A stretch of 64,000 bases of DNA from Massilia sp. Root418 (GTDB taxonomy: Bacteria; Pseudomonadota; Gammaproteobacteria; Burkholderiales; Burkholderiaceae_D): contig NZ_LMEC01000022.1 in the NCBI RefSeq assembly GCF_001425265.1, forward strand, positions 1 to 64,000. Reading direction: 5' to 3'. How positions within the stretch are numbered: position 1 is the first letter of the stretch; each line of letters starts with the position of its first letter. The notes beneath the pieces were generated by a model. The model did no database searches, had not been told where the DNA came from, and worked only from the letters and a program-made list of their open reading frames with translations. Positions 16,824-24,706 of the stretch are shown one piece after another. The translations under genes were made by a program, and so were the position numbers.

Positions 16824-18257
16824 ATGCGCATCATCGACCAGATCTACATCAACGGCCAGTTCATCACCCCGCACGGCACCGAGCTGGCGGACCTCGTCAA
16901 CCCGTCCACCGGCCAGCTGGCGGGCCAGGTCCGCCTGGGCGACGTGGAGGACACGCGGCGCGCCATCGCCGCCGCCAAGGCGGCATTCCCCGCCTACTCC
17001 CGCAGCAGCATCGCGCAGCGCGGCCTGTATCTGCAGCGCCTGCACGACGCGGTGCTGGCGCGCGCGGACGACGCGGCCGCCGCGCTGGTGGAGGAATACG
17101 GCGGCACCTGCGCCACCAGCGTAGCGCGCTCGCAATACACGGCCAGGATGTTCCTGGACGTGAAGCGGGTGATGGAGGAACACGCTTTCAGCAAGACCGT
17201 GGGCAAGTCCAGGGTGGTGCTGGAGCCGGTGGGGGTGGTGGGCGTGATCACGCCGTGGAATTCCAGCGCGTGGTTCGTGGCCAACAAGCTGGCCACGGCG
17301 CTGGCCGCCGGCTGCACGCTGGTGATCAAGCCCAGTGAACTGAGCGCGCTGCAGACGCAGATCCTGACCGAATGCCTGCACGAGGCTGGGCTGCCGCCGG
17401 GCGTGTTCAACATCGTCAACGGGCGCGGCGACGTGGTGGGCGCCGAGATCAGCGCGCACCCGGACATCAACAAGATTTCCTTCACCGGCTCCACCGCCGT
17501 GGGCAAGGCCATCGCGCGCACCGCCGTGGACACCATGAAGCGCGTGACGCTGGAACTGGGCGGCAAAAGCGCCAACCTGCTGCTGGACGACGCCGACTTC
17601 GAGAAGGCGGTGCCGACGGCGATCCAGGCCTGCTATATGAACAACGGCCAGGCCTGCATCGCCGGCTCGCGCCTGCTGGTGCCCGCGCACCGGCTGGCGC
17701 AGGTGAAGCAGCTGGCCAAGGCCGCCGCCGAGGCGGTGCTGGTGGGCGACCCGCGCGACCCCGCCGTGACGCTGGGGCCGATGGTCACGCGCAGGCAGTT
17801 CGAGCGCGTGCAGCACTACATCCGCACCGGCATCGAGGAAGGCGCCGAGCTGCTGACGGGCGGCCCGGGCCGGCCTGCGGGCCTGGAGCAAGGCTGGTTC
17901 GTCCAGCCCACGGTGTTCGCCGGCGTGACGCCCGGCATGACCATCGCGCGCGAAGAGATCTTCGGGCCGGTGCTGTCCATCCTCAGCTACGAAACCGAGG
18001 AGGAAGCCATCGCCATGGCCAACGACACGCCCTACGGCCTGCAAGCCTACGTCAGCTCCACCGACCTGGCGCGCGCCAACCGCGTGGCGTCGCAGCTGGT
18101 TGCAGGCCGGGTGCACATCAACGGCGTGCACGACGACCTGATCGCGCCGTTCGGCGGCTTCAAGCAGTCCGGCATCGGCCGCGAGTTCGGGCCGTACGGG
18201 CTGGAATCCTACCTGGAGCCCAAGGCCATCCTGGGCGGATCGGCGCAGTACGCCTGA
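16824..18257 (+). CDS. NAD(P)-dependent aldehyde dehydrogenase
   Basis: 477 residues from the ATG at 16824, with AGGAG 8 nt upstream; longer in-frame starts lack an RBS. Landmarks in order are ITPWNSSAW (NAD fold), FTGSTAVGKAI, the general base motif LELGGKSANL, the nucleophile motif NNGQACIAG, EEIFGPVLS and the C-terminal FGGFKQSGIGRE. It oxidises an aldehyde to an acid in the cytoplasm. The substrate class cannot be fixed, though the family resembles broad-range or betaine/aromatic aldehyde enzymes. A triple CACCATT repeat sits just upstream at about 16789-16809. Confidence 0.9.
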   Translation: MRIIDQIYINGQFITPHGTELADLVNPSTGQLAGQVRLGDVEDTRRAIAAAKAAFPAYSRSSIAQRGLYLQRLHDAVLARADDAAAALVEEYGGTCATSVARSQYTARMFLDVKRVMEEHAFSKTVGKSRVVLEPVGVVGVITPWNSSAWFVANKLATALAAGCTLVIKPSELSALQTQILTECLHEAGLPPGVFNIVNGRGDVVGAEISAHPDINKISFTGSTAVGKAIARTAVDTMKRVTLELGGKSANLLLDDADFEKAVPTAIQACYMNNGQACIAGSRLLVPAHRLAQVKQLAKAAAEAVLVGDPRDPAVTLGPMVTRRQFERVQHYIRTGIEEGAELLTGGPGRPAGLEQGWFVQPTVFAGVTPGMTIAREEIFGPVLSILSYETEEEAIAMANDTPYGLQAYVSSTDLARANRVASQLVAGRVHINGVHDDLIAPFGGFKQSGIGREFGPYGLESYLEPKAILGGSAQYA

Positions 18258-18275
18258 AGCCAAGCGGCCGGCGCG

Positions 18276-18953
18276 TCAGGCCTGCACGCGCGGCGCGGTG
18301 CGGTGGCCCAGGCTGGACACGATCTTCGGCTTGCGCGCCCAGTAGCTCCAGGACACGCCGCCGCCGGCCAGCCACGCCTCCAGCTGGCCGAAGCGGTCGA
18401 AGCCCCAGAACGGCTCCTTGTCCGCGATGACGAAGGGCGACCCGAACACGCCGCGCGCCAGCGCCGCCGAGGTTTCCTGCTTGAGCAGTTCCTTCACTTC
18501 GCGGGTGCGGATGGCGGCCAGCAATGCCGCCGCCGGCACGCCCAGGCCGGCGGCGATCCCGCCCAGCACCTCGTCGTCCGCCAGGTCCACGCGGTCGGCG
18601 AAATAGGCGTGCAGGCAGCGCTTGGCAAACCGCACCGCCAGTTCCTCGCCGTATTCCTGCCGCAGCCACAGCATGGCGCGCGGGGCGCCCAGCAGCAGTT
18701 GCGGGAAGGTGGCCGGCTGGCGGTAGACGATGCCGTGCTGGCGCGCGGTGCGGTCGATATCGTGCAGCACATAGTTGCCCTTGACGGGCACCATGGGCAG
18801 CGGCATGCCGCCGGTGGTTTCAAACACCGCCGCCATCATGATGGGATGCCAGCGCACCGTGCGCCGGTGGCGCGCCGCCAGCTCATCGATGCAGGTGGCG
18901 GCGAAGTAGCCGTAGGGCGAGGCGAAGTCGAAGTAGAAATCGATCGGTTCCAT
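18276..18953 (-). CDS. 2-hydroxychromene-2-carboxylate isomerase (DsbA-like family)
   Basis: 225 residues. It starts with the family signature DFYFDFASPYGYFAA, continues with WHPIMMAAVF and ends with GVFGSPFVIADKEPFWGFDR, all typical of the GSH-dependent HCCA isomerase / kappa-class GST-like group, which has a thioredoxin fold without a CxxC. Known members act in naphthalene breakdown, but many chromosomal copies have unknown substrates. It follows a 37-codon ORF by 10 nt and appears to be under a TetR operator at 19089-19108. The gene is convergent with the aldehyde dehydrogenase gene 18 nt away. Confidence 0.85.
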   Translation of the reverse strand: MEPIDFYFDFASPYGYFAATCIDELAARHRRTVRWHPIMMAAVFETTGGMPLPMVPVKGNYVLHDIDRTARQHGIVYRQPATFPQLLLGAPRAMLWLRQEYGEELAVRFAKRCLHAYFADRVDLADDEVLGGIAAGLGVPAAALLAAIRTREVKELLKQETSAALARGVFGSPFVIADKEPFWGFDRFGQLEAWLAGGGVSWSYWARKPKIVSSLGHRTAPRVQA

Positions 18954-18963
18954 GCCGGGCCTT

Positions 18964-19077
18964 TCAGCAGAGGCCGAATTCGTCGTTGCTGTCGGGCAGG
19001 GAGCGCAGGGTCTGCGCCAGGCGCGGACTCAGCAACAGCGTGCAGGCCAGCGCCAGCAGGAACAGTACTTTGGTCAT
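18964..19077 (-). CDS. 37-residue membrane or secreted peptide, first gene of the TetR-controlled operon
   Basis: A short ORF starting at 19077 with a strong SD (AAGGAG about 7 nt upstream). It encodes a Lys-then-leucine-rich N-terminus (MTKVLFLLALACTLLLSP) and a short polar tail rich in Asp, ending in Cys. This fits a single membrane helix or a signal peptide of a tiny exported peptide; the LACTLLL segment does not form a convincing lipobox. It lies directly downstream of the palindromic operator and 10 nt upstream of the isomerase. It may be a leader peptide, or just a coupling ORF. No family recognised. Confidence 0.6.
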   Translation of the reverse strand: MTKVLFLLALACTLLLSPRLAQTLRSLPDSNDEFGLC

Positions 19078-19088
19078 GATAAACTCCT

Positions 19089-19108
19089 TTTCGCACAGGT
19101 GTGCGAAA
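19089..19108 (-). promoter_or_regulatory. TetR operator for the isomerase operon
   Basis: TTTCGCACAGGTGTGCGAAA is a perfect 9-bp inverted repeat with a 2-bp centre. It lies immediately upstream of the SD of the 37-codon ORF and just downstream of a TTGACG element (minus strand, 19118-19113). The near-identical palindrome stands in front of the adjacent tetR gene. Confidence 0.8.
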
Positions 19109-19152
19109 TTAGCGTCAAAAAAATGCCGCACGCGGCGGCGCCACTTCCCTTC

Positions 19153-19773
19153 CTAAGCCGGATACGTAAAGCTCTTGTACGTGGAAATCAGCCGGTTAAA
19201 GGCGATCTGCATGCGCTTGACCGAACTCGGGTCGCGCATGAAGCGCGCATCATGCAGCAGGCCCACGATCAGGCAGTAAATCTCGAACACCAGTTGCTCG
19301 GGGTCGGTATCGGGCCGCAGCTGGCCCAGTTCCAGCGCCTGCAGGACCGTCCTGCGCAGCGACGCGCGCCAGCGTCCGATGCCCTGCTGCAGGCGCTCGC
19401 GCAGCGGACTGTCGCCCAGGTCGTCATATTCGAAGGCGCCGGCCGTGTACAGGCAGCCGGTGCGCGGCCCCAGCGTACAGGAGCGCTGCAGCCACTGGTT
19501 CACTTGCGCCATCAGGCGCGGCAGGCCCGGCGGCAGCTTCAGCGACGGCATGAATACCTCGGCCGCGAAACGGCGGTCGTACTCGTCCAGCACCGCGCTC
19601 TGCAGCGCTTCCAGCGAGCCGACCCGCGAAAACACGCCGCTCTTGCTGAGCTCCAGCCGCTTGGCGATCTCGCCCAGCGACAGCTTGCCGATGCCGTCGG
19701 CCAGCGCCATGTCCAGCGCGGTCTCAATGATGGCGGCGTAGGTGGCTTCGCTTTTGGCGGTCAGGGTATCCAT
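19153..19773 (-). CDS. TetR/AcrR family transcriptional repressor
   Basis: 206 residues from the ATG at 19773. The N-terminal helix-turn-helix is typical (AAIIETALDMALADGIGKLS, then EIAKRLELSKSGVFSRVGS), followed by an all-helical ligand domain (TetR_C-like, with GCLYTAGAFEYDD). The longer in-frame start at 19809 would place the operator inside the coding region and is rejected. A palindrome at 19783-19802 lies between candidate -35 (TGGACA) and -10 (TAAAGT) elements, so the protein probably represses itself. A matching operator fronts the isomerase operon downstream. The inducer is unknown, perhaps the isomerase substrate. Confidence 0.88.
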   Translation of the reverse strand: MDTLTAKSEATYAAIIETALDMALADGIGKLSLGEIAKRLELSKSGVFSRVGSLEALQSAVLDEYDRRFAAEVFMPSLKLPPGLPRLMAQVNQWLQRSCTLGPRTGCLYTAGAFEYDDLGDSPLRERLQQGIGRWRASLRRTVLQALELGQLRPDTDPEQLVFEIYCLIVGLLHDARFMRDPSSVKRMQIAFNRLISTYKSFTYPA

Positions 19774-19782
19774 GAACAGAAC

Positions 19783-19802
19783 TTTAGCACACCTGTGCGA
19801 AA
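19783..19802 (-). promoter_or_regulatory. TetR operator, autoregulatory copy
   Basis: TTTAGCACACCTGTGCGAAA (plus strand) is the same palindrome as at 19089-19108 with one arm mismatch. It sits between a minus-strand TGGACA (-35-like) and TAAAGT (-10-like), 10 nt before the tetR ATG, an arrangement suited to steric repression. Confidence 0.8.
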
Positions 19803-19811
19803 TGTCCATAA

Positions 19812-19842
19812 AAAAATGGCGCGTCCGCGACGCGCCATTTTT
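19812..19842 (-). terminator. rho-independent terminator of pckG
   Basis: 14-bp perfect stem (AAAAATGGCGCGTC and GACGCGCCATTTTT) with a 3-nt loop, followed on the minus strand by further Ts. It lies 17 nt after the pckG stop and just upstream of the tetR promoter. The A/T ends make it potentially active in both directions. Confidence 0.88.
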
Positions 19843-19858
19843 ACCGGATGCTGCCTGC

Positions 19859-21715
19859 TCAGTTGGCCAGGCGCTTCTCGATCTCAGCCTTGGTGGCCAC
19901 CAGTTCCTGCGGCAGGTGGTAGGCCAGCTTCTCGAACAGCTCGGCGTGCAGTGTCAGTTCTTCGGTCCAGGCAGCCTTGTCGATCGAGGTGATCTGCTGG
20001 AACTGCTCTTGCGTGAAGTTCAGGCCGTCCCAGTTCAGGTCCTTGAATTCCGGGGTCACGCCGAACACGTTTTCCACGCCGCCGGCCTGGCCGTCGATGC
20101 GTTCCAGCATCCACTTCAGCACGCGCATATTGTCGCCGAAGCCGGGCCACACGAACTTGCCTTCCGCGTCGGTGCGGAACCAGTTCACGCAGTAGATCTT
20201 CGGTGCCTGGGCGCCGACTTTTTGGCCCAGGTTGAGCCAGTGCTGGAAGTAGTCGCTCATGTTGTAGCCGATGAAGGGCAGCATGGCAAACGGGTCGCGG
20301 CGCACCACGCCCATCTGGCCGGCGGCGGCGGCGGTGGTTTCGGAGCCCATGGTCGCTGCCATGTAGACGCCTTCCACCCAGTTGCGCGCTTCAGTGACCA
20401 GCGGCACGGTGGTGGAGCGGCGGCCGCCGAAGATGAAGGCCGAGATCGGCACGCCGGCCGGGTCGTCCCAGGCCTGGTCGATGACCGGGTTCTGGGTGGC
20501 GGCCACGGTGAAGCGCGCGTTCGGGTGGGCGGCCTTGGTGCCGGACGCCGGGGTCCAGTCCTTGCCCTGCCAGTCGATCAGGTGCGCTGGCGCTTCCTTG
20601 GTCAGGCCTTCCCACCAGACATCGCCCTCGTCGGTCAGCGCGACGTTGGTGAAGATGGTGTTCTCGCCCAGGCAAGCCATGCAGTTCGAGTTGGTCTTGG
20701 TGTTGGTGCCCGGCGCCACGCCGAAGTAGCCCGCTTCCGGGTTGATGGCGTACAGGCGGCCGTCCGCGCCCGGCTTGATCCAGGCGATATCGTCGCCGAT
20801 GGTGGTCACTTTCCAGCCGTTGAAGCTGGCCGGCGGAATCAGCATGGCGAAGTTGGTCTTGCCGCAGGCCGAGGGGAAGGCGGCTGCGACGTAGTGCTTC
20901 TTGCCTTCCGGCGATTCCACGCCCAGGATCAGCATGTGCTCGGCCAGCCAGCCGGCGCCCTGGCCGGACTGCGCTTCCTGGAAGCCCATGTTGGAGGCGA
21001 TGCGCAGCGCGAAGCATTTCTTGCCCAGCAGCGCGTTGCCGCCGTAGCCGGAACCGTAGGACCAGATTTCGCGGGTTTCCGGGAAATGCACGATGTACTT
21101 GGTGGCGTTGCATGGCCAGGCCACGTCCTGCTGGCCTTCGGCCAGTGGCGCGCCCACGGTGTGGATGGCCGGCACGAAGTCGCCGTCGCTGCCCAGCACG
21201 TCGTACACGGCCTTGCCCATGCGCGTCATGATGCGCATGTTCACCGCCACGTAGGGCGAATCGGACAGTTCCACGCCGATGTGGGCGATCGGCGAGCCCA
21301 GCGGACCCATCGAGAACGGCACCACGTACAGCGTGCGGCCGGCCATGCAGCCGTCGAACAGGCCGTTCAGGGTGGTGCGCATTTCAGCCGGGGCCATCCA
21401 GTTGTTGGTCGGGCCGGCCTCTTCCTTGGTTTTCGAGCAGATGAAGGTGCGGTCTTCCACGCGTGCCACGTCGGTCGGGTCGGAGCAGGCCAGGTAGGAA
21501 TTGGGACGCAATTCCTGGTTCAGCTTTTTCATCGTGCCGGCGGCCACCATTTCGCCGCACAGGCGGTCATACTCTTCCTGCGAACCGTCGCACCAGTAGA
21601 TGCGGGCCGGACGGGTCAGCGCGGCAACTTCCGCCACCCAGTCGATGAGTTTCTGGTGTTTGATGTAAGCTGGGACGTTCAGTGCTGCAACGCCAGTCAT
21701 AACGGGCTGATTCAT
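19859..21715 (-). CDS. pckG: phosphoenolpyruvate carboxykinase (GTP)
   Basis: 618 residues from the ATG at 21715, with GGAGG 4 nt upstream. The GTP-type signature FPSACGKTNFAML (P-loop) is present, as are IGDDIAWIKPG (metal site), NPEAGYFGVAPGT, and FGGRRSTTVPL near the guanine-binding region. It converts oxaloacetate and GTP to phosphoenolpyruvate in gluconeogenesis, in the cytosol. It is monocistronic, with its own terminator at 19812-19842 and a long divergent upstream region. Full length. Confidence 0.97.
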   Translation of the reverse strand: MNQPVMTGVAALNVPAYIKHQKLIDWVAEVAALTRPARIYWCDGSQEEYDRLCGEMVAAGTMKKLNQELRPNSYLACSDPTDVARVEDRTFICSKTKEEAGPTNNWMAPAEMRTTLNGLFDGCMAGRTLYVVPFSMGPLGSPIAHIGVELSDSPYVAVNMRIMTRMGKAVYDVLGSDGDFVPAIHTVGAPLAEGQQDVAWPCNATKYIVHFPETREIWSYGSGYGGNALLGKKCFALRIASNMGFQEAQSGQGAGWLAEHMLILGVESPEGKKHYVAAAFPSACGKTNFAMLIPPASFNGWKVTTIGDDIAWIKPGADGRLYAINPEAGYFGVAPGTNTKTNSNCMACLGENTIFTNVALTDEGDVWWEGLTKEAPAHLIDWQGKDWTPASGTKAAHPNARFTVAATQNPVIDQAWDDPAGVPISAFIFGGRRSTTVPLVTEARNWVEGVYMAATMGSETTAAAAGQMGVVRRDPFAMLPFIGYNMSDYFQHWLNLGQKVGAQAPKIYCVNWFRTDAEGKFVWPGFGDNMRVLKWMLERIDGQAGGVENVFGVTPEFKDLNWDGLNFTQEQFQQITSIDKAAWTEELTLHAELFEKLAYHLPQELVATKAEIEKRLAN

Positions 21716-22058
21716 AGTACCTCCAATGCCAATAAAGAATTCTTGTCTTGTCCCGGCACGGCAGATCGTCGTCAGCTTGTGGCTTGCGCTCGGAAAGGCA
21801 TTCTTTAATGCTTCGGCGGTACGGCGGTCATGTCGGTGCACCCTACACGGGGCGCGCAGCACAATTATGTAGCTGTGCTGATGGAACGTATTGCGGGAAC
21901 CCACTGTCGGGCCCCAAAGTGCTGGGGATTGTACACCCGAGCCCCCGCGATTCAGTCGAAATTGTAGGAAAATTGGTTGAGTAAAGTAGTAAGCTATTCC
22001 CGAAATTATCAAAGCCGTTATTTCGCTACGAAACCCTGTCAAAATCACTTGAACAAAT
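21716..22058. other. divergent promoter region of pckG and the hydroxyacid dehydrogenase gene
   Basis: About 340 bp without a credible gene. The half near 22059 is AT-richer and should hold the dehydrogenase promoter; the half near 21720 should hold that of pckG. I see no operator I can name. Confidence 0.5.
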
Positions 22059-23063
22059 ATGAAAATAGCAATTCTTGACGATTACCAGGATGCAACTCGC
22101 AATCTGGACTGCTTCCGTTTGCTGGACGGCCATGAAGTCAAAGTGTTCACCAATTCCAGCCGCGGCGTGGGCCAGCTGGCGGCCCGGCTGGCGCCGTTCG
22201 AGGCCCTGGTGCTGATACGCGAACGCACGGAATTCCCGCGCGCGCTGCTGGCCAAGCTGCCGAACCTGAAGCTGATTTCGCAGACCGGCAAGGTTAGCGG
22301 CCACATCGACGTGGCCGCGGCAACCGAGCTGGGCATTGCGATTGCCGAAGGCGTCGGCTCGCCCACCGCTCCGGCCGAGCTGGCCTGGGCGCTGATCATG
22401 GCGGCGCAGCGCAAGATCGTGCCGTACGCGGCCAATTTGCGGGCCGGGCTATGGCAGACCGTGTCCAACCTGCCGGAATACAACACACTCGGCACGGTGC
22501 TGAAGGGCCGCACCCTGGCTATCTGGAGCTACGGCAAGATCGGCAAGCTGATCGCCGGCTACGGCAAGGCCTTCGGCATGAACGTGATGGTGTGGGGCGG
22601 GCAAGCCAGCCGCGAGGCGGCGGTGGCGGACGGCTACACGGCGGCCGCGTCGCGCGAGCAATTCTTTGCCGCAGCGGACGTGCTCAGCCTGCACCTGCGG
22701 CTGGCCGAGGGCACGCGCGGCATCGTCACGGCGGACGACCTGGCACGCATGAAGCCAAGTGCGCTGTTCGTCAACACCAGCCGTGCCGAGCTGGTGGCGG
22801 ATGGCGCGCTGGAGGCGGCGCTGAAGCTGGGCGCACCGGGCGGCGCCGCGCTGGACGTGTTCCTGAACGAGCCGCTGCCGCAGGACAACCCGCTGCTGCG
22901 CCTGCCCAATGTGCTGGCCACGCCGCATCTCGGCTACGTGGAAAAAGACAGCTACGAGCTGTACTTCCGGCACGCCTTCCAGAACCTGGCCGATTTCGCC
23001 GCCGGCAACTGCCAAACCATCCTCAACCCCGGCTACGCCGCCCATCCCCGCCAAGCGAGCTAA
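22059..23063 (+). CDS. D-2-hydroxyacid dehydrogenase family protein
   Basis: 334 residues of the SerA/PdxB/formate-dehydrogenase-like fold. The N-terminal substrate domain (MKIAILDDYQDA) leads to a Rossmann segment LAIWSYGKIGKLIAGYGKAFG; the first residues of the usual GxGxxG motif are changed (WSYGKIG). Further landmarks are VNTSRAELV with the catalytic Arg region, a Glu near FLNEPLP, and the catalytic His in ATPHLGYVE. It would reduce 2-keto acids with NAD(P)H. The weak SD suggests modest expression. The stop codon abuts a large hairpin repeat at 23063-23115. Confidence 0.85.
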   Translation: MKIAILDDYQDATRNLDCFRLLDGHEVKVFTNSSRGVGQLAARLAPFEALVLIRERTEFPRALLAKLPNLKLISQTGKVSGHIDVAAATELGIAIAEGVGSPTAPAELAWALIMAAQRKIVPYAANLRAGLWQTVSNLPEYNTLGTVLKGRTLAIWSYGKIGKLIAGYGKAFGMNVMVWGGQASREAAVADGYTAAASREQFFAAADVLSLHLRLAEGTRGIVTADDLARMKPSALFVNTSRAELVADGALEAALKLGAPGGAALDVFLNEPLPQDNPLLRLPNVLATPHLGYVEKDSYELYFRHAFQNLADFAAGNCQTILNPGYAAHPRQAS

Positions 23064-23115
23064 GCCGCATTTTCACCACATCGGGGTCAGACCCCGATGT
23101 GGGGCAAATGCGGCT
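23063..23115. repeat. long imperfect hairpin containing GGGGTCAGACCCC, copy 1
   Basis: Outer arms AGCCGCATTT / AAATGCGGCT (10 bp) enclose inner arms CCACATCGGGG / CCCCGATGTGG (11 bp) around a 5-nt loop. It begins on the last base of the dehydrogenase stop codon. No T-run follows on the plus strand, so it is a folding or repeat element rather than a classical terminator. Confidence 0.8.
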
Positions 23116-23224
23116 CAGGCTGCTTGTAGGGGACGGCTGATGGCTGTCAGGTTTTGGCATAGCTGTGAGAGCGGCTCAGCCAACCGTGCAGGGGCGCCAG
23201 GGGGCTGGGCGACCCCGACCGAAC

Positions 23225-23274
23225 TGAGCCGCACCTTCGGGGTCAGACCCCGGGGTGGGGGGAAATGCGGCTCA
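23225..23274. repeat. GGGGTCAGACCCC hairpin repeat, copy 2
   Basis: Outer arms TGAGCCGCA / TGCGGCTCA with CGGGGTCAGACCCCG inside. It has the same layout as the copy at 23063-23115 but with a degenerate inner stem. The roughly 110 bp between the copies have no gene. Confidence 0.75.
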
Positions 23275-23303
23275 GGCCGGTTGTGGGAATAGGCCGGGGG
23301 ATG

Positions 23304-24056
23304 TCAGAGTTCGGGGATGCCGGTGAGCTTGGGACGGGGGGCGGGCAGGACGTGGACTTTGGTCCAAAGGCCGGCCCAGCCGGGCGGCCAGGCGAGGTCG
23401 GGGCCGCTGTACGGGGGCAAGGTGGCGCGCACCGGGATTACCGGCACCGGCGGCATGTCCGTCAGCGGGCCGCCGTCGGGACGCGCCATGTCCAGGCTGT
23501 ACATATAGCCGGGCAGCAGCGCGTCGCACACCTGGGCGAACCAGGCGGCGTGGTCTTCGTCGCGCCCCAGCGCCTGCGCCAGGCCCTGCGGGTCGAAACG
23601 GGCCAGCGCGTCGATCAGCTCGTTGGTGCTGGCGCCGGGCGAGTCGCCCCAGCCCATCACGGGATTGACGTTGTAGTCCGCGCCCGAGCCATACCAGCCT
23701 TCGCGCCAGGAGCGCTGCATCCAGTCGCGCGGGCCCGTGAACAGATGCCAGCGCCAGTGCAGGCCGGACGGCTTGGGCCAGGAGTACAGGTAGAGCTTCT
23801 GGTAGCCGGCCCGGTGCAGCTCGCGCACCATGGCCATCAGCCGCGCGTGCGGCATGCGGTCCGGCGGCGCGCGCCGGAACAGGATGGCTTCGCCGTCGGC
23901 AAATTGCACCTCGTCGGTGGACAGGTTCAGGTCCAGCGTGCGCGACTCGCTGCCGAAACGCGCGGCAATCCAGCCGGTGAGCAGGTTGACGGCCGTGATT
24001 ACGCCATAGCCGCGATGGCGGTGGAAAATAACAGTACCGGGTGCGAGCGCTTTCAT
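23304..24056 (-). CDS. hypothetical protein with an N-terminal Tudor/SH3-like segment
   Basis: 250 residues, no signal peptide or membrane helix. The first 35 residues (PGTVIFHRHRGYGVITAVN, then WIAARFG) resemble the small beta-barrel found at the start of CarD-like or UvrD C-terminal domains. The rest is Trp/Pro-rich, with no family I recognise. The long ORF, the ATG and the codon use support a real gene. It is convergent with the upstream dehydrogenase gene and divergent from the asparaginase-domain gene. Function unknown. Confidence 0.6.
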   Translation of the reverse strand: MKALAPGTVIFHRHRGYGVITAVNLLTGWIAARFGSESRTLDLNLSTDEVQFADGEAILFRRAPPDRMPHARLMAMVRELHRAGYQKLYLYSWPKPSGLHWRWHLFTGPRDWMQRSWREGWYGSGADYNVNPVMGWGDSPGASTNELIDALARFDPQGLAQALGRDEDHAAWFAQVCDALLPGYMYSLDMARPDGGPLTDMPPVPVIPVRATLPPYSGPDLAWPPGWAGLWTKVHVLPAPRPKLTGIPEL

Positions 24057-24186
24057 GGGGAGCTACCAAACAAAAGAAACCAGTGTAGTCGCAGTATGCC
24101 GAAGTTTCCAGATGAGTGTCGATCAAGTTATCATGCGCCCATACTCTGGCCCCTACTCTCGCCTATAATCTTTTTTGGATTCCATC

Positions 24187-24672
24187 ATGACCCTGCGCAT
24201 CATCGCCACCGGCGGCACTTTCGACAAGCATTACAACGAACTGAACGGCACCCTGGCCTTCGCCGACAGCCACCTGCCGCAGGCCATCGCCCAGTCGCGC
24301 ATGACGGTGGACGCCACCCTGGAGCAGCTGCCCCTGCTCGACTCCCTGGACATGCAGGACGAGGACCGCGCGCGCGTGCTGGCCTCCTGCCGCGCCGCTG
24401 CCGAAGCCGCCATCGTCATCGTGCACGGCACCGACACCATGAAGGAAACCGCCGCCGTGCTGGGCGCGGCCGCCCTGCAGCAGACCATCGTGCTGACCGG
24501 CGCCATGATCCCGTATGAAATCGCCAACTCGGACGCGCTGTTCAACCTCGGCTTTGCCTGCGGCGTGGCGCAAACCCTGCCGGCCGGCGTCTACGTGGCC
24601 ATGAACGGCCGCATCTTCAGCTGGGACAACGTGCAGAAGAACCGTGCGGCCGGCGTGTTCCAGCCTCTGTAA
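24187..24672 (+). CDS. asparaginase N-terminal-domain protein (half-length)
   Basis: 161 residues from the ATG at 24187. Asparaginase landmarks are all present: IIATGGTFDKHY (nucleophile Thr loop), VHGTDTMKETA (second Thr-Asp pair), LTGAMIPYE, and a Lys in WDNVQKN at the place of the catalytic Lys. Normal asparaginases are about 330 residues; this lacks the C-terminal domain that helps dimerise and close the site. TATAAT at 24164-24169 is a likely -10 with a very short leader and no clear SD. It may be a small family of its own rather than a broken gene, as the end is clean and a downstream gene follows by 34 nt. Confidence 0.75.
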   Translation: MTLRIIATGGTFDKHYNELNGTLAFADSHLPQAIAQSRMTVDATLEQLPLLDSLDMQDEDRARVLASCRAAAEAAIVIVHGTDTMKETAAVLGAAALQQTIVLTGAMIPYEIANSDALFNLGFACGVAQTLPAGVYVAMNGRIFSWDNVQKNRAAGVFQPL

Positions 24673-24706
24673 AATACCCGTTATTACTCTATCACCAGGA
24701 ACCCTA

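Noticed and set aside
19774..19809. Longer TetR start at 19809
   Set aside because: It would place the operator and the -10 region within the coding sequence.
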